In this document: positions 7,838 through 15,402 of the stretch, in pieces | Numbering within the stretch: position 1 is the stretch's first letter | Layout of the letters: every line of letters starts with the position of its first letter | Assembly: GCF_018129685.1 (NCBI RefSeq) | Contig: NZ_JAFCLG010000005.1 | Span: 62,001-126,000, forward strand | DNA length: 64,000 nt | From: Bradyrhizobium manausense | Lineage (GTDB): Bacteria; Pseudomonadota; Alphaproteobacteria; Rhizobiales; Xanthobacteraceae | Direction: 5' to 3' | The notes under the pieces: model-generated | What the model was told of the DNA's origin: nothing | Database searches by the model: none | Seen by the model: only the letters and a program-made list of their open reading frames with translations | Position numbers and translations under genes: made by a program

Positions 7838-9112
7838 CTACTTCTTGCTGTAGCTGATGCGATAGATCGCGCCGGCCCAATCGTCGGCGACGAGAATCGA
7901 TCCGTCCTTGGCGAGAACGATGTCGTCGGGCCGGCCGAGATAGCCCTGGTCGCCTTCGATCCAGCCGGAGGCGAACACCTCCTGCTTGGCGTTCTTGCCG
8001 TCGGGCCCGACGATCACGCGTACGATACGGCCACCCTGGTACTTGTGGCGATTCCAGGAGCCGTGCTCGGCGATCAGGATGTTGTTCTTGTACTCAGGCG
8101 GAAACTGGTCGCCGGTATAGAACTTCATGCCGAGCGGAGCGACGTGGGCGCCGAGATTCAGCACGGGCGGCGTGAACTCGGAGCATTTGTGGCCCATGGC
8201 GAACTTCGGATCGGGAAGGTCGCCCTGGTGGCAGTAGGGATAGCCGAAATGCTCGCCGAGCTTGGAGATCATGTTCAGCTTGTCTGACGGAAGATCATCG
8301 CTGACCCAGTCACGCGCATTCTCGGTGAACCAGTATTTGCCGGTGCGCGGATCGACGTCGCCGCCGACCGAGTTGCGAACGCCGAGCGCATAGACTTCGG
8401 CGTTGCCGGTCTTGGGATCGACGCGCCGGATCTGCGAGACGCTGGTCGGGGGAATGCCGACGTTGAAGGGCGGTCCGAACGGAATGTAGAACCAGCCGTC
8501 CTTGTCGGCCGCGAGGTACTTCCAGCCATGCGCGGCATAGGACGGCATGTCGTCATAGACGACCTTGCCCTCGCCGGGATTGTCGAGCTTGTTCTCGATG
8601 TCGTCGTAGCGGATCAGCTTGTCGACCGCGATGACGTAGAGCGCACCGTCCTTGACGGCCAGACCGGTAGGCATGTTCAGCCCCTTGAGGATGGTCTTGA
8701 CCTCTTTCTTTCCGCCGGCGTCCTTGATGGCATAGACGTTGCCGAGGCCGAACGAGCCGACGAACAACGTGCCCTTGTCACCCCAGGCCATCTGCCGCGC
8801 GGCCAGCACGCCGGAGGCATAGACCTCCATCTTGAAGCCCGGCGGCAGCTTCACCTTCTTGATGATGTTGGCGAGTTCGGATTCGGAGGCACCGGTCGGC
8901 GGACCCGAGGGCGGAGCGAGGCCCTTCTGCGCCTCGGTCTCGTCGCCGAGGAACCAGTCATCCGGCGGATGGGTCCAGAATTCCTTGGTGCCGGACTCGT
9001 ACTTCTTCAGCGCCCGGTTGCTGTCCTGCTGCTGCGCACTGGCGACGCTTGTCCCTGCGAGCAGGGCAACCGCTGCAAGCGCCAACACGGATCGATTGAT
9101 TATCGATGTCAT
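7838..9112 (-). CDS. PQQ-dependent sugar dehydrogenase-like protein (L-sorbosone dehydrogenase type)
   Basis: A 424-residue exported beta-propeller of the soluble glucose/sorbosone dehydrogenase family. The signal peptide runs to about TSVASAQQ. Blade repeats include GDKGTLFVGS, NMPTGLAVKDGALYV, the family region NSVGGDVDPRTGKYWFTEN, and the C-terminal LGRPDDIVLAKDGSILVADDWAGAIYRI. Such enzymes oxidise sugars or alcohols in the periplasm with pyrroloquinoline quinone and pass electrons to cytochromes or quinone. The substrate is not predictable, and some members lack activity. It is the first gene of a possible pair with the diheme cytochrome c. Confidence 0.85.
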   Translation of the reverse strand: MTSIINRSVLALAAVALLAGTSVASAQQQDSNRALKKYESGTKEFWTHPPDDWFLGDETEAQKGLAPPSGPPTGASESELANIIKKVKLPPGFKMEVYASGVLAARQMAWGDKGTLFVGSFGLGNVYAIKDAGGKKEVKTILKGLNMPTGLAVKDGALYVIAVDKLIRYDDIENKLDNPGEGKVVYDDMPSYAAHGWKYLAADKDGWFYIPFGPPFNVGIPPTSVSQIRRVDPKTGNAEVYALGVRNSVGGDVDPRTGKYWFTENARDWVSDDLPSDKLNMISKLGEHFGYPYCHQGDLPDPKFAMGHKCSEFTPPVLNLGAHVAPLGMKFYTGDQFPPEYKNNILIAEHGSWNRHKYQGGRIVRVIVGPDGKNAKQEVFASGWIEGDQGYLGRPDDIVLAKDGSILVADDWAGAIYRISYSKK

Positions 9113-9491
9113 CGCGTCACTCCCCTAAGGCAGCCGTCAGGGCTGCACGTTATTGTTTTGCTGTGTGAGTCGGCGAAGTTCTTGGTCTGTCGAGAGGCAG
9201 ACGCAAAAAGGTTAGCACATCTGCGAGCGGTGAGAAGCGCGTCGCTCGCGCGGCTGTCGCGCTCAGTAAGAATTGAGACGGATCGTCTCACATCGTCGCA
9301 TGCAGCGGCGACGACGCCTCGCTGCACCGCGAAAATGCAATGGCGATCGCCTCTTTTGCGAGCAGGACAGGACGCAGCCAATACAAAGCCGCGAAAACAA
9401 CCCCATGCACAGTAGAACGGCGGGGGCCGGACGGTGCGCGGTGACACCGGCCACGCATCTGAAACATCGTACGATTTGACAAAAGCGGCGA
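9113..9491. other. 379-bp gene-free stretch
   Basis: No convincing coding frame. It holds the promoter region of the dehydrogenase gene, a 7-bp inverted repeat TGAGACG-GAT-CGTCTCA at 9274-9290, and a 24-mer at 9393-9416 (starting GAAAACAACCCC) that recurs identically at 51848-51871. Confidence 0.6.
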
Positions 9492-10478
9492 CTATTTGGC
9501 GACGGGGTAGGGTCCGTCGTCAAATAGCGTATCGTGATAGAACTTCACGCCCACCTCGCGCGCCAGCGTGCTGCGGAAATCGGAGCCGGCGCGCAGGCTG
9601 CGCAGCACGTGAGCGAAATCGCATTCCGGATGCCATCCGAGTTCACGCCGCGCCTGTGCGTTGACGTAGACCCGGTCGATCCGGGGGAACAGCCGCCAGC
9701 CGCGCTCCGCGTAGAGCTGCGCGCAATCCGGATAGAGCTCGCGCACGACACCGGCAGCATCGCGCGCCAGCGCCGCAAGATGCTGTGGCCCAAACGGGGT
9801 CGTCGCCGAGGCAATATAACGGGCGAATCCGATCTCCGGCGCACGCGTCACGGCGAGCAGATGGGCACTCACGGCGTCCGCGATATCGAGCCGGCGATAG
9901 AGCAGCTCGTTGGCCTGGGCGTTGTCCAGCGGATAGGCCGACCGCATCGCGGCATCGTCGTCGTCCTCGGGAAAGAACCGCGAGGTCCGCAACACGACGA
10001 CCGGCAAGCCCTTCTCGCGAAAGAACAGCTCGCACAGATTTTCCGCCATCAGCTTGGTGGCGCCGTAGATGTTCTTCGGCACCGACGGCAGCTCCTCGGT
10101 GACCCACACCGCCGCCTGCCCGGCCTCGGGCCGGAGCTGGGAGCCGAACGCGCTGGTGGTGCTGGTGAAGACAAAGCTCTTCACGCCCGCCGCCGCGGCC
10201 GCCTCGAGCAGGTTAAGCGTCCCGCTGACGTTGGTGTCGACAAAGGCCTGCTTGCTGTGGGTCGCCACATGCGGCTTGTGCAGCGTCGCCGCGTGGATCA
10301 CGGCAGTAACGCCGTCCATCTGCGCCCGGACAAAGCCGGGATCGACGATCGAGCCCACCGCATCGGTAAAGGGCGATGGCTTCAGATCGACCCCATGCGC
10401 AGGGGACCCGCGACGCCGGAGCGTCCGGAGAATGGCCTCGCCGAGATGGCCGGCACTGCCGGTGACCAGAATTGTCAT
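9492..10478 (-). CDS. NAD-dependent epimerase/dehydratase
   Basis: A 328-residue short-chain dehydrogenase of the extended type. From ATG 10478 it begins MTILVTGSAGHLGEAIL, the TGxxGxxG nucleotide-binding motif. Further on it has the NVSGTLNLLEAA helix, the catalytic-type Ser/Thr stretch FTSTTSAFG, and the YGATK active-site Tyr-Lys pair near residue 148. It probably acts on a nucleotide sugar or related hydroxy compound, but the substrate cannot be assigned. An upstream GTG at 10517 is open in frame but adds no recognisable sequence. The gene's promoter region contains the left repeat of the tRNA-Gly island. Confidence 0.85.
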   Translation of the reverse strand: MTILVTGSAGHLGEAILRTLRRRGSPAHGVDLKPSPFTDAVGSIVDPGFVRAQMDGVTAVIHAATLHKPHVATHSKQAFVDTNVSGTLNLLEAAAAAGVKSFVFTSTTSAFGSQLRPEAGQAAVWVTEELPSVPKNIYGATKLMAENLCELFFREKGLPVVVLRTSRFFPEDDDDAAMRSAYPLDNAQANELLYRRLDIADAVSAHLLAVTRAPEIGFARYIASATTPFGPQHLAALARDAAGVVRELYPDCAQLYAERGWRLFPRIDRVYVNAQARRELGWHPECDFAHVLRSLRAGSDFRSTLAREVGVKFYHDTLFDDGPYPVAK

Positions 10479-10535
10479 ATGAAACCCAAGCCAGCCCTCA
10501 GCGGCGTGGGAAACCACGGCCCGACCCGGTTTGGC

Positions 10536-10564
10536 TGGACGCTCTGGGAAAAATTGGAGCGGGC
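10536..10564. repeat. candidate att site, left copy (tRNA-Gly 3' end duplicate)
   Basis: This 29-bp stretch matches 12805-12832 with two substitutions and a one-base insertion. It ends with TGGAGCGGGC, which on the minus strand is the last ten bases of tRNA-Gly including the encoded CCA. A fragment of a tRNA 3' end at one border and the intact tRNA at the other is the usual footprint of tyrosine-recombinase integration. Confidence 0.6.
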
Positions 10565-10662
10565 CGCAGTTTGCACCAAACGCACCTATGCCCTCGTCGG
10601 TCGTGGCCGACTACAATCGCGCCAGCGAATCGCTTCTTTCGTGCAGACCAGCCTAGCGAGGA

Positions 10663-11208
10663 TTGTCAGAGTTGACACAGTTGAACTTCTTGACAAGAGG
10701 AAGCGCGATAATCTCAGCGTGTGGCACTTATCGATACGAGCTGCGGCGAATATGGAACGACAGCAAGCCACCGTGTGTTCTGGGGATGCTCAACCCGTCA
10801 ACTGCCGACGCCGAAATAGACGACCCGACGATCACTCGGTGCGTGCGACGGGCGGCTGCGAGCGGCTTTGGATCGTTGATCGTTTGGAATTTGGGTGCCG
10901 GGCGCGCGACCGACCCGAAAGTCTGGAAGCAGATGAGGGATCCAATTGGGCCTCAGAACAGCATGCACATTCGGCGAATATTGGTCGAATGTCGCGAACG
11001 AAAAGGGCTAGCACTGGTCGGGTGGGGTGCACACGGTTCTCATATGGGCTGCGCCGAAATTGCGATAGCAATTGCAAACGAGGTCGGCGTTATATTGCAC
11101 TGTCTTGGTGTCACGAAGGATGGTCAACCGAAGCATCCCCTCTATGTAGGGTATAGCGAGCAGCCTGTTCGCTGGAAGCTATGCCGTGTGGAAAAACCAG
11201 AAAGGTGA
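10663..11208 (+). CDS. DUF1643 domain-containing protein
   Basis: A roughly 181-residue protein of the DUF1643 family. The typical blocks are present: CGTYRYELRRIW near the N-terminus, then VLGMLNPSTADAEIDDPTITRC, then GFGSLIVWNLGAGRATDP, and GWGAHG in the C-terminal half. The family has no established biochemical role and is common on phages and genomic islands. The start is uncertain: TTG codons at 10663, 10672 and 10681 are all in frame and no strong ribosome site is visible. It is the first gene after the left att-like repeat, on the plus strand like the two genes that follow. Its codon use is more AT-rich than the surrounding chromosome. Confidence 0.78.
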   Translation: MSELTQLNFLTRGSAIISACGTYRYELRRIWNDSKPPCVLGMLNPSTADAEIDDPTITRCVRRAAASGFGSLIVWNLGAGRATDPKVWKQMRDPIGPQNSMHIRRILVECRERKGLALVGWGAHGSHMGCAEIAIAIANEVGVILHCLGVTKDGQPKHPLYVGYSEQPVRWKLCRVEKPER

Positions 11209-11242
11209 ATCGAAAGAATCACTTAAGAGTCACTCTATCCCC

Positions 11243-11271
11243 TTGAAAATACTGTATTTTTATGGTATCAC
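11243..11271 (+). promoter_or_regulatory. candidate promoter in the island
   Basis: TTGAAA at 11243-11248 and TATCAC at 11266-11271 are separated by 17 bp in an AT-rich stretch, 31 bp before the ATG at 11303. The spacing fits a sigma-70 promoter; the -10 element is a weak match. Confidence 0.35.
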
Positions 11272-11302
11272 GTGAAATCACGGCGTGCGGGGAGAATTTG
11301 GG

Positions 11303-11803
11303 ATGTATCAGGCGGACGATCTGTTGCGCCTTCAGCGCGAACAGCATGCGCACGACCAACGAAATCATGCTGACATTCTACACCTATCCAAGAATGATCG
11401 CTTGAAGCACTACGGCCTCCACTTCGCAAAATACGTCGGCAGGCTGGCGCGCGGTGCTGACGAACCTAAGTCCATTGAACGAACGGTAGTGGATACATTT
11501 TTGGTTTGTTTGAGCGCGGCCAACACGCTCCAACAAGAATTAAATGCGGTCTCAACTTGTCAGCTTTCGCATAAGACGACTAACGATCCAGTATACGTTC
11601 TAGCAGATGCCGCCGGAAGGTTTGCGGATGCTTGCGAAAAGATCGATCATTTGGAAGAGTTTCTTCCTATTGCCAGGCAGGCGAACGCCGATGTGATCCG
11701 TTGGGTGGTAAGCATCGCGACCGAGCGGGCCATCGACATTGAGCCCGCGCTGAGGGCCAGGAGAAAAGAATTGGCGGCACGCCAATTCTACATCGCCGAA
11801 TAG
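11303..11803 (+). CDS. hypothetical helical protein of the tRNA-Gly island (possibly MazG-like)
   Basis: A 166-residue, largely helical, soluble protein with no confident family. I start it at ATG 11303, which has GGGGAG eight bases upstream; a GTG at 11285 is also in frame. Two helices (HYGLHFAKYVGRLARG and ERTVVDTFLVCLSAANTL) have the spacing and pattern of all-alpha NTP pyrophosphohydrolases such as MazG, but the metal-binding ExxE pair is not intact, so this is only a suggestion. It ends ten bases before the dCTP deaminase-fold gene and is probably co-transcribed with it, which would fit a nucleotide-related role. Confidence 0.55.
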   Translation: MYQADDLLRLQREQHAHDQRNHADILHLSKNDRLKHYGLHFAKYVGRLARGADEPKSIERTVVDTFLVCLSAANTLQQELNAVSTCQLSHKTTNDPVYVLADAAGRFADACEKIDHLEEFLPIARQANADVIRWVVSIATERAIDIEPALRARRKELAARQFYIAE

Positions 11804-11812
11804 GCGGGCCTC

Positions 11813-12652
11813 ATGCCCTTCTGGAATGACAACAAGTGGCGAACTGAAGGTCCCGCTCAAAAGATAGTTGAGCCTTGGGACATTTCGCGCGTTGAAGACG
11901 CGAACTATCTCCTATCCATCGGCAGTGAGGTTTACGTCTCCGACGAAGCAAGCGGAAAAACGGCACGACAACTGAAAGACAACGAAAGCTTCGTTATCGA
12001 CCCGGGTCAGTTCGCTTTTCTGCTAACGGAACAGGCTGTCAACATACCTATCGGCGTCCTTGGCTTTATATCGATCCGAGCTTCAATCAAGTTCTCCGGG
12101 TTGGTCAATATCTCGGGCTTTCACGTCGATCCGGGATACAGTGGGAAACTTCTGTTCTCCGTATTCAATGCGGGGCCGTCCCCAATACATCTCAAGCGTG
12201 GTGAGCCGATATTTCCAATCTGGCTGGCCGACTTGAATGAAGCGATATCGCGGAAAGAGATGAAGAAGGGCTACATCGACCTTCCATCTAAGAACATCAA
12301 CCAAATTTCAGGGAAATTCACTACGGCCTATCAGGTCGAAAAGCATATTGAAGAATTGCGAGAAGAGATAAACGACCTGAAAGCATTTAAGACCCAAGCT
12401 GTCATCGTATTAACCATCGCAGCGGCGCTGATGATTCCGCTCTTCAAGGATTCGGTCAGCAAGGTCTTTCAAACTCCGAGCACGACGAGCCCAACGGCAA
12501 CCGGAGGGGCGGCCAATCCACCAGCCCAACCGGCTTCCGCTGGCGCTCTTGCGCCAGTCCCGACGCCGACGGCATCCCCAAGTGCCGTTCCAACCGCTCC
12601 GGGCTCAACACCTAGTCCCGTCCCAAAAGGCCCACCAACCAAATCTCCTTAG
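11813..12652 (+). CDS. dCTP deaminase/dUTPase-fold protein with C-terminal membrane anchor
   Basis: A 279-residue protein. Residues 20-140 match the dCTP deaminase/dUTPase fold: GFISIRAS (85-91) aligns with the RSS motif and HVDPGYSGKL (104-113) with IDPGFxG. The position of the dCTP deaminase catalytic Glu is Ser116, so deamination is doubtful. A short coiled coil (175-193), one transmembrane helix (about 194-212) and a Pro/Ser/Thr-rich tail follow, so the fold domain faces the cytoplasm or periplasm depending on insertion. dCTP deaminases and dUTPases act in nucleotide pools, and some are anti-phage effectors; this membrane-tethered form is unusual. It is the last gene before the tRNA-Gly border. 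Confidence 0.7.
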   Translation: MPFWNDNKWRTEGPAQKIVEPWDISRVEDANYLLSIGSEVYVSDEASGKTARQLKDNESFVIDPGQFAFLLTEQAVNIPIGVLGFISIRASIKFSGLVNISGFHVDPGYSGKLLFSVFNAGPSPIHLKRGEPIFPIWLADLNEAISRKEMKKGYIDLPSKNINQISGKFTTAYQVEKHIEELREEINDLKAFKTQAVIVLTIAAALMIPLFKDSVSKVFQTPSTTSPTATGGAANPPAQPASAGALAPVPTPTASPSAVPTAPGSTPSPVPKGPPTKSP

Positions 12653-12804
12653 CCGTGCGCGTCATGCGCCTAGCCAATGCGGGGTTCGATGGACGGATTA
12701 CAACTCGTCTCTTATGTCAAAACGGGTGTCCACCGATAACCCCACCGCATTACCGCACGGAGGACCGGCTCAGCGGCTCGCGCCGGCGGGACAAGTTCCT
12801 CATT

Positions 12805-12822
12805 TGGACGCTGGGGAAAAAC

Positions 12823-12832
<10 letters not shown>
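12805..12832. repeat. candidate att site, right copy, overlapping tRNA-Gly 3' end
   Basis: This is the counterpart of 10536-10564. It covers the last ten bases of tRNA-Gly (TGGAGCGGGC on the plus strand) and 18 bp beyond the gene. Together the copies delimit about 2.27 kb containing three plus-strand genes and no integrase. Confidence 0.6.
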
Positions 12833-12897
<65 letters not shown>

Positions 12898-13171
12898 ATC
12901 CTGTGTCGGTCGCGTGACGCGCCGGCAACGGCTGTCGTATGCCAAAAGCGGGAGGCGAATGCAACAGCTACCGGCAGCATCATCGCGCTTTCGGAGCCCC
13001 AATATGAGCCCTGAAACGGCCAAATCGTCCGAAAATGGCCCGAAACCGCCGAATCGGCCCTGATGGATTGAAATTCGGCCCATTCGGCCCAATCTAGGAG
13101 CCGACACCGAAGCATATGTGATGGCGACGTGCTAAAGACCCGCCATTCCGGACATCAGACGAGGGGATCCC

Positions 13172-14092
13172 GTGACGATCATCGACCAGGGTAACGGAGC
13201 GGGCTCGGCTGCGGCCGATCTGATCAAGGACACCACCACCCAGACCTTCGTGAAGGACGTCATCGAGGAATCGAAGCGCCAGCCGGTGCTGATCGACTTC
13301 TGGGCGGAATGGTGCGGCCCCTGCAAGCAGCTCACCCCCGTGCTGGAAAAGGCGGTCAAGGCGGCCAAGGGCAAGGTCAAGCTGGTCAAGATGAACATCG
13401 ACCAGCATCCGGCGATCCCGGGCCAGATGGGCATCCAGTCGATCCCGGCCGTGATCGCGTTCGTGAACGGCCAGCCGGCCGACGGTTTCATGGGTGCGGT
13501 GCCGGAGAGCCAGGTCAACGCCTTCATCGAAAAGGTCACCAAGGGCGTCACGGCACCCGGTGAGCCCAACATCGCCGAGATCCTCCAGGAGGCCGAGGCC
13601 GTGCTCGCCGAGGGCGATGCCGCCGCGGCCGCGCAGATCTATGCCGAAGTGCTGCAGTACGATGCGACCAACATCGCTGCGCTTGCCGGCCTCGCCAAAT
13701 GCTACGTCACGTCGGGTGCGATGGAGCAGGCCAAGCAGACACTGGCCATGGTGCCGGGATCCAAGCGCAACGACCCGGCCGTGAAGGCCGTGCAGACCGC
13801 AATCGATCTCGCCGAACAGGCCGAATCGCTGGGGCCCATTGCCGAGCTGGAGCAGAAAGTCGCCGCAAACCCGCTCGATCATCAGGCGCGCTTCGACCTC
13901 GCCACCGCGCTGAATGCGAAGGGCGACCGCGCCGCGGCCACCGAGCAGCTGCTCGCGATCGTCAAGCGCGACCGCAAATGGAACGACGACGGCGCCCGCA
14001 AGCAGCTGGTGCAGTTCTTCGAGGCCTGGGGCGGGACGGACGAGGCAACCGTCGAGGGACGCAAGCGTTTGTCGACGATCCTGTTTTCGTAG
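13172..14092 (+). CDS. cnoX: thioredoxin-TPR chaperedoxin (CnoX/YbbN type)
   Basis: A 306-residue cytoplasmic protein with an N-terminal thioredoxin domain and a C-terminal TPR-like domain, as in CnoX (YbbN). CnoX protects proteins from oxidative aggregation and hands them to DnaK or GroEL. The thioredoxin part (about 20-135) has an intact redox site WAEWCGPCKQ with Cys48 and Cys51, and the cis-Pro motif SIPAVIAF. The E. coli protein lacks one of these cysteines, so this one may retain disulfide reductase activity. The C-terminal helices (from about 140) carry tetratricopeptide-like repeats. The start is GTG 13172. The LON-domain gene follows 100 bp downstream. Confidence 0.88.
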   Translation: MTIIDQGNGAGSAAADLIKDTTTQTFVKDVIEESKRQPVLIDFWAEWCGPCKQLTPVLEKAVKAAKGKVKLVKMNIDQHPAIPGQMGIQSIPAVIAFVNGQPADGFMGAVPESQVNAFIEKVTKGVTAPGEPNIAEILQEAEAVLAEGDAAAAAQIYAEVLQYDATNIAALAGLAKCYVTSGAMEQAKQTLAMVPGSKRNDPAVKAVQTAIDLAEQAESLGPIAELEQKVAANPLDHQARFDLATALNAKGDRAAATEQLLAIVKRDRKWNDDGARKQLVQFFEAWGGTDEATVEGRKRLSTILFS

Positions 14093-14192
14093 GGGTGTCT
14101 GCTTGAACACGATCTTTTCGGGAAACCACCGCGGATTTTTCCGTACCTCATCTGGCAGGGGCTGATCACGTCAACCGAGGACCGCGCAACAG

Positions 14193-14870
14193 ATGCCGAT
14201 CAACATCGAATATCGCGGGCCTGGCGACCTTCCTGAGATCGTTCCGGTGTTTCCGCTGCCGGGTGCGCTGCTCTTGCCGCGCGGCCAGATGCCGCTCAAC
14301 ATCTTCGAACCGCGTTATCTGGCGATGGTCGACGATTGCTTCCGCGACGGTCATCGCCTGATCGGCATGATCCAGCCTGATGTGGCCCATTCGCCCAAGA
14401 ACGCGGACAAGCCGGCGCTGTTTCGCGTCGGCTGTGTCGGCCGCATCACCCAGCTCGCCGAATCCGGCGACGGCCGCTATCTCCTCGAGCTCACCGGCGT
14501 CGCGCGCTTCAGGGTGGTCGAGGAGCTCGACGTGCTGACCGCCTACCGGCAGTGCAAGGTCGACTTCTTCGCCTTCGCCGACGATTTCAAGGCGCGCCTG
14601 GGCGAGGAGGCGGTCAACCGCGAGGCGCTGCTGGTGGCGCTCGCGGATTTCCTGAAGGCCAACAACCTCAAGGTCGACTGGGAGGGCGTCGAGAGCGCGC
14701 CCAACGAGGCGCTGGTCAATGCGCTGGCGATGATGTCGCCCTATGGCCCGGCCGAGAAGCAGGCCATGCTGGAAGCGCCTGACCTGAAGACCCGCGCCGA
14801 GATCCTGGTCGCGATCACCGAGATGGAGCTCGCCAAGAAGCGCACCAGCGGCGATCCGCCGCTGCAGTGA
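14193..14870 (+). CDS. LON peptidase substrate-binding domain protein
   Basis: A 225-residue protein consisting of the N-terminal substrate-recognition domain of Lon protease without the ATPase or protease parts. The family start IVPVFPLPGALLLPRGQMPLNIFEPRYLAM is seen in two pieces around residues 15-45, and the GCVGRITQ strand follows. Stand-alone proteins of this kind are widespread in Alphaproteobacteria, and their role is not settled. It follows the CnoX gene in the same direction. ATG 14193 begins directly at the conserved domain and has a weak GA-rich ribosome site. Confidence 0.88.
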   Translation: MPINIEYRGPGDLPEIVPVFPLPGALLLPRGQMPLNIFEPRYLAMVDDCFRDGHRLIGMIQPDVAHSPKNADKPALFRVGCVGRITQLAESGDGRYLLELTGVARFRVVEELDVLTAYRQCKVDFFAFADDFKARLGEEAVNREALLVALADFLKANNLKVDWEGVESAPNEALVNALAMMSPYGPAEKQAMLEAPDLKTRAEILVAITEMELAKKRTSGDPPLQ

Positions 14871-14891
14871 GGGGCGCCGGCCCTGCTGCCA

Positions 14892-14985
14892 GCTTCAGCT
14901 CCTGGCCTCACCTCTTGGCTTCACCTCTTGGCTTCAGCTGGTGACCTCAGCTCTTGGTTTCAGATCTCGACCTCAGCTGTTCGCG
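14892..14985. repeat. degenerate tandem repeat, 12-15 nt unit
   Basis: Units of the form CTTCACCTCTTGG / CTCAGCTCTTGG follow one another about seven times between the end of the LON-domain gene and the 3' end of the cytochrome b-like gene. The repeat runs into that gene's last codons, where it encodes part of a basic C-terminal tail. Confidence 0.6.
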
Positions 14986-15402
14986 ACCGCGGTGCCGCCG
15001 TCCCAGCCAGATGTGAAACGGAAACATCGCGGCCAGGGCAAAGCCGGCACCGAGATGGATCCAGCTCATCCAGGGCCTGACTATTTCCGAACCGAGGTAA
15101 TAGAGTCCGAAGGCCGTGACGACCAGCACGGCGTTGAACGCCGCCATGACCGATCCCGACACGCGATTTCCGCCACTGCGCCATGATCGCAGCACGTGCA
15201 CGGGAATGAGCGCTCCGACCAACAGCAGCGACAGCATCGCGACCCCGCCATGGACCATCAGCATGTTGGCGGCAGTCATTTGCCAGATCTCATCGCCGGC
15301 GACGTCCTTCTGCCAATCAGCCACGAGCCAGCCGGCGCCTGTCAGAGACAGGACCGAAAATGCTGCGTAGAGCGAATAGCGAAACGATGATTTAAGCCGC
15401 AA
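14947..15402 (-). CDS. small four-helix heme b-like membrane protein (DUF4405-type)
   Basis: A 151-residue inner-membrane protein with four hydrophobic segments at about 8-28, 45-65, 84-103 and 112-132. Histidines lie in or near helices at positions 51, 69, 116 and 130, which could bind two b-type hemes as in small ferric-reductase-like or cytochrome b subunits. It overlaps the apbE gene by 11 bases and is the last gene of the flavin/heme cluster. In flavinylation-linked electron-transfer systems, proteins of this type pass electrons across the membrane to an FMN-bearing partner. The family name is my best judgement and the substrate is unknown. Confidence 0.7.
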   Translation of the reverse strand: MRLKSSFRYSLYAAFSVLSLTGAGWLVADWQKDVAGDEIWQMTAANMLMVHGGVAMLSLLLVGALIPVHVLRSWRSGGNRVSGSVMAAFNAVLVVTAFGLYYLGSEIVRPWMSWIHLGAGFALAAMFPFHIWLGRRHRGREQLRSRSETKS

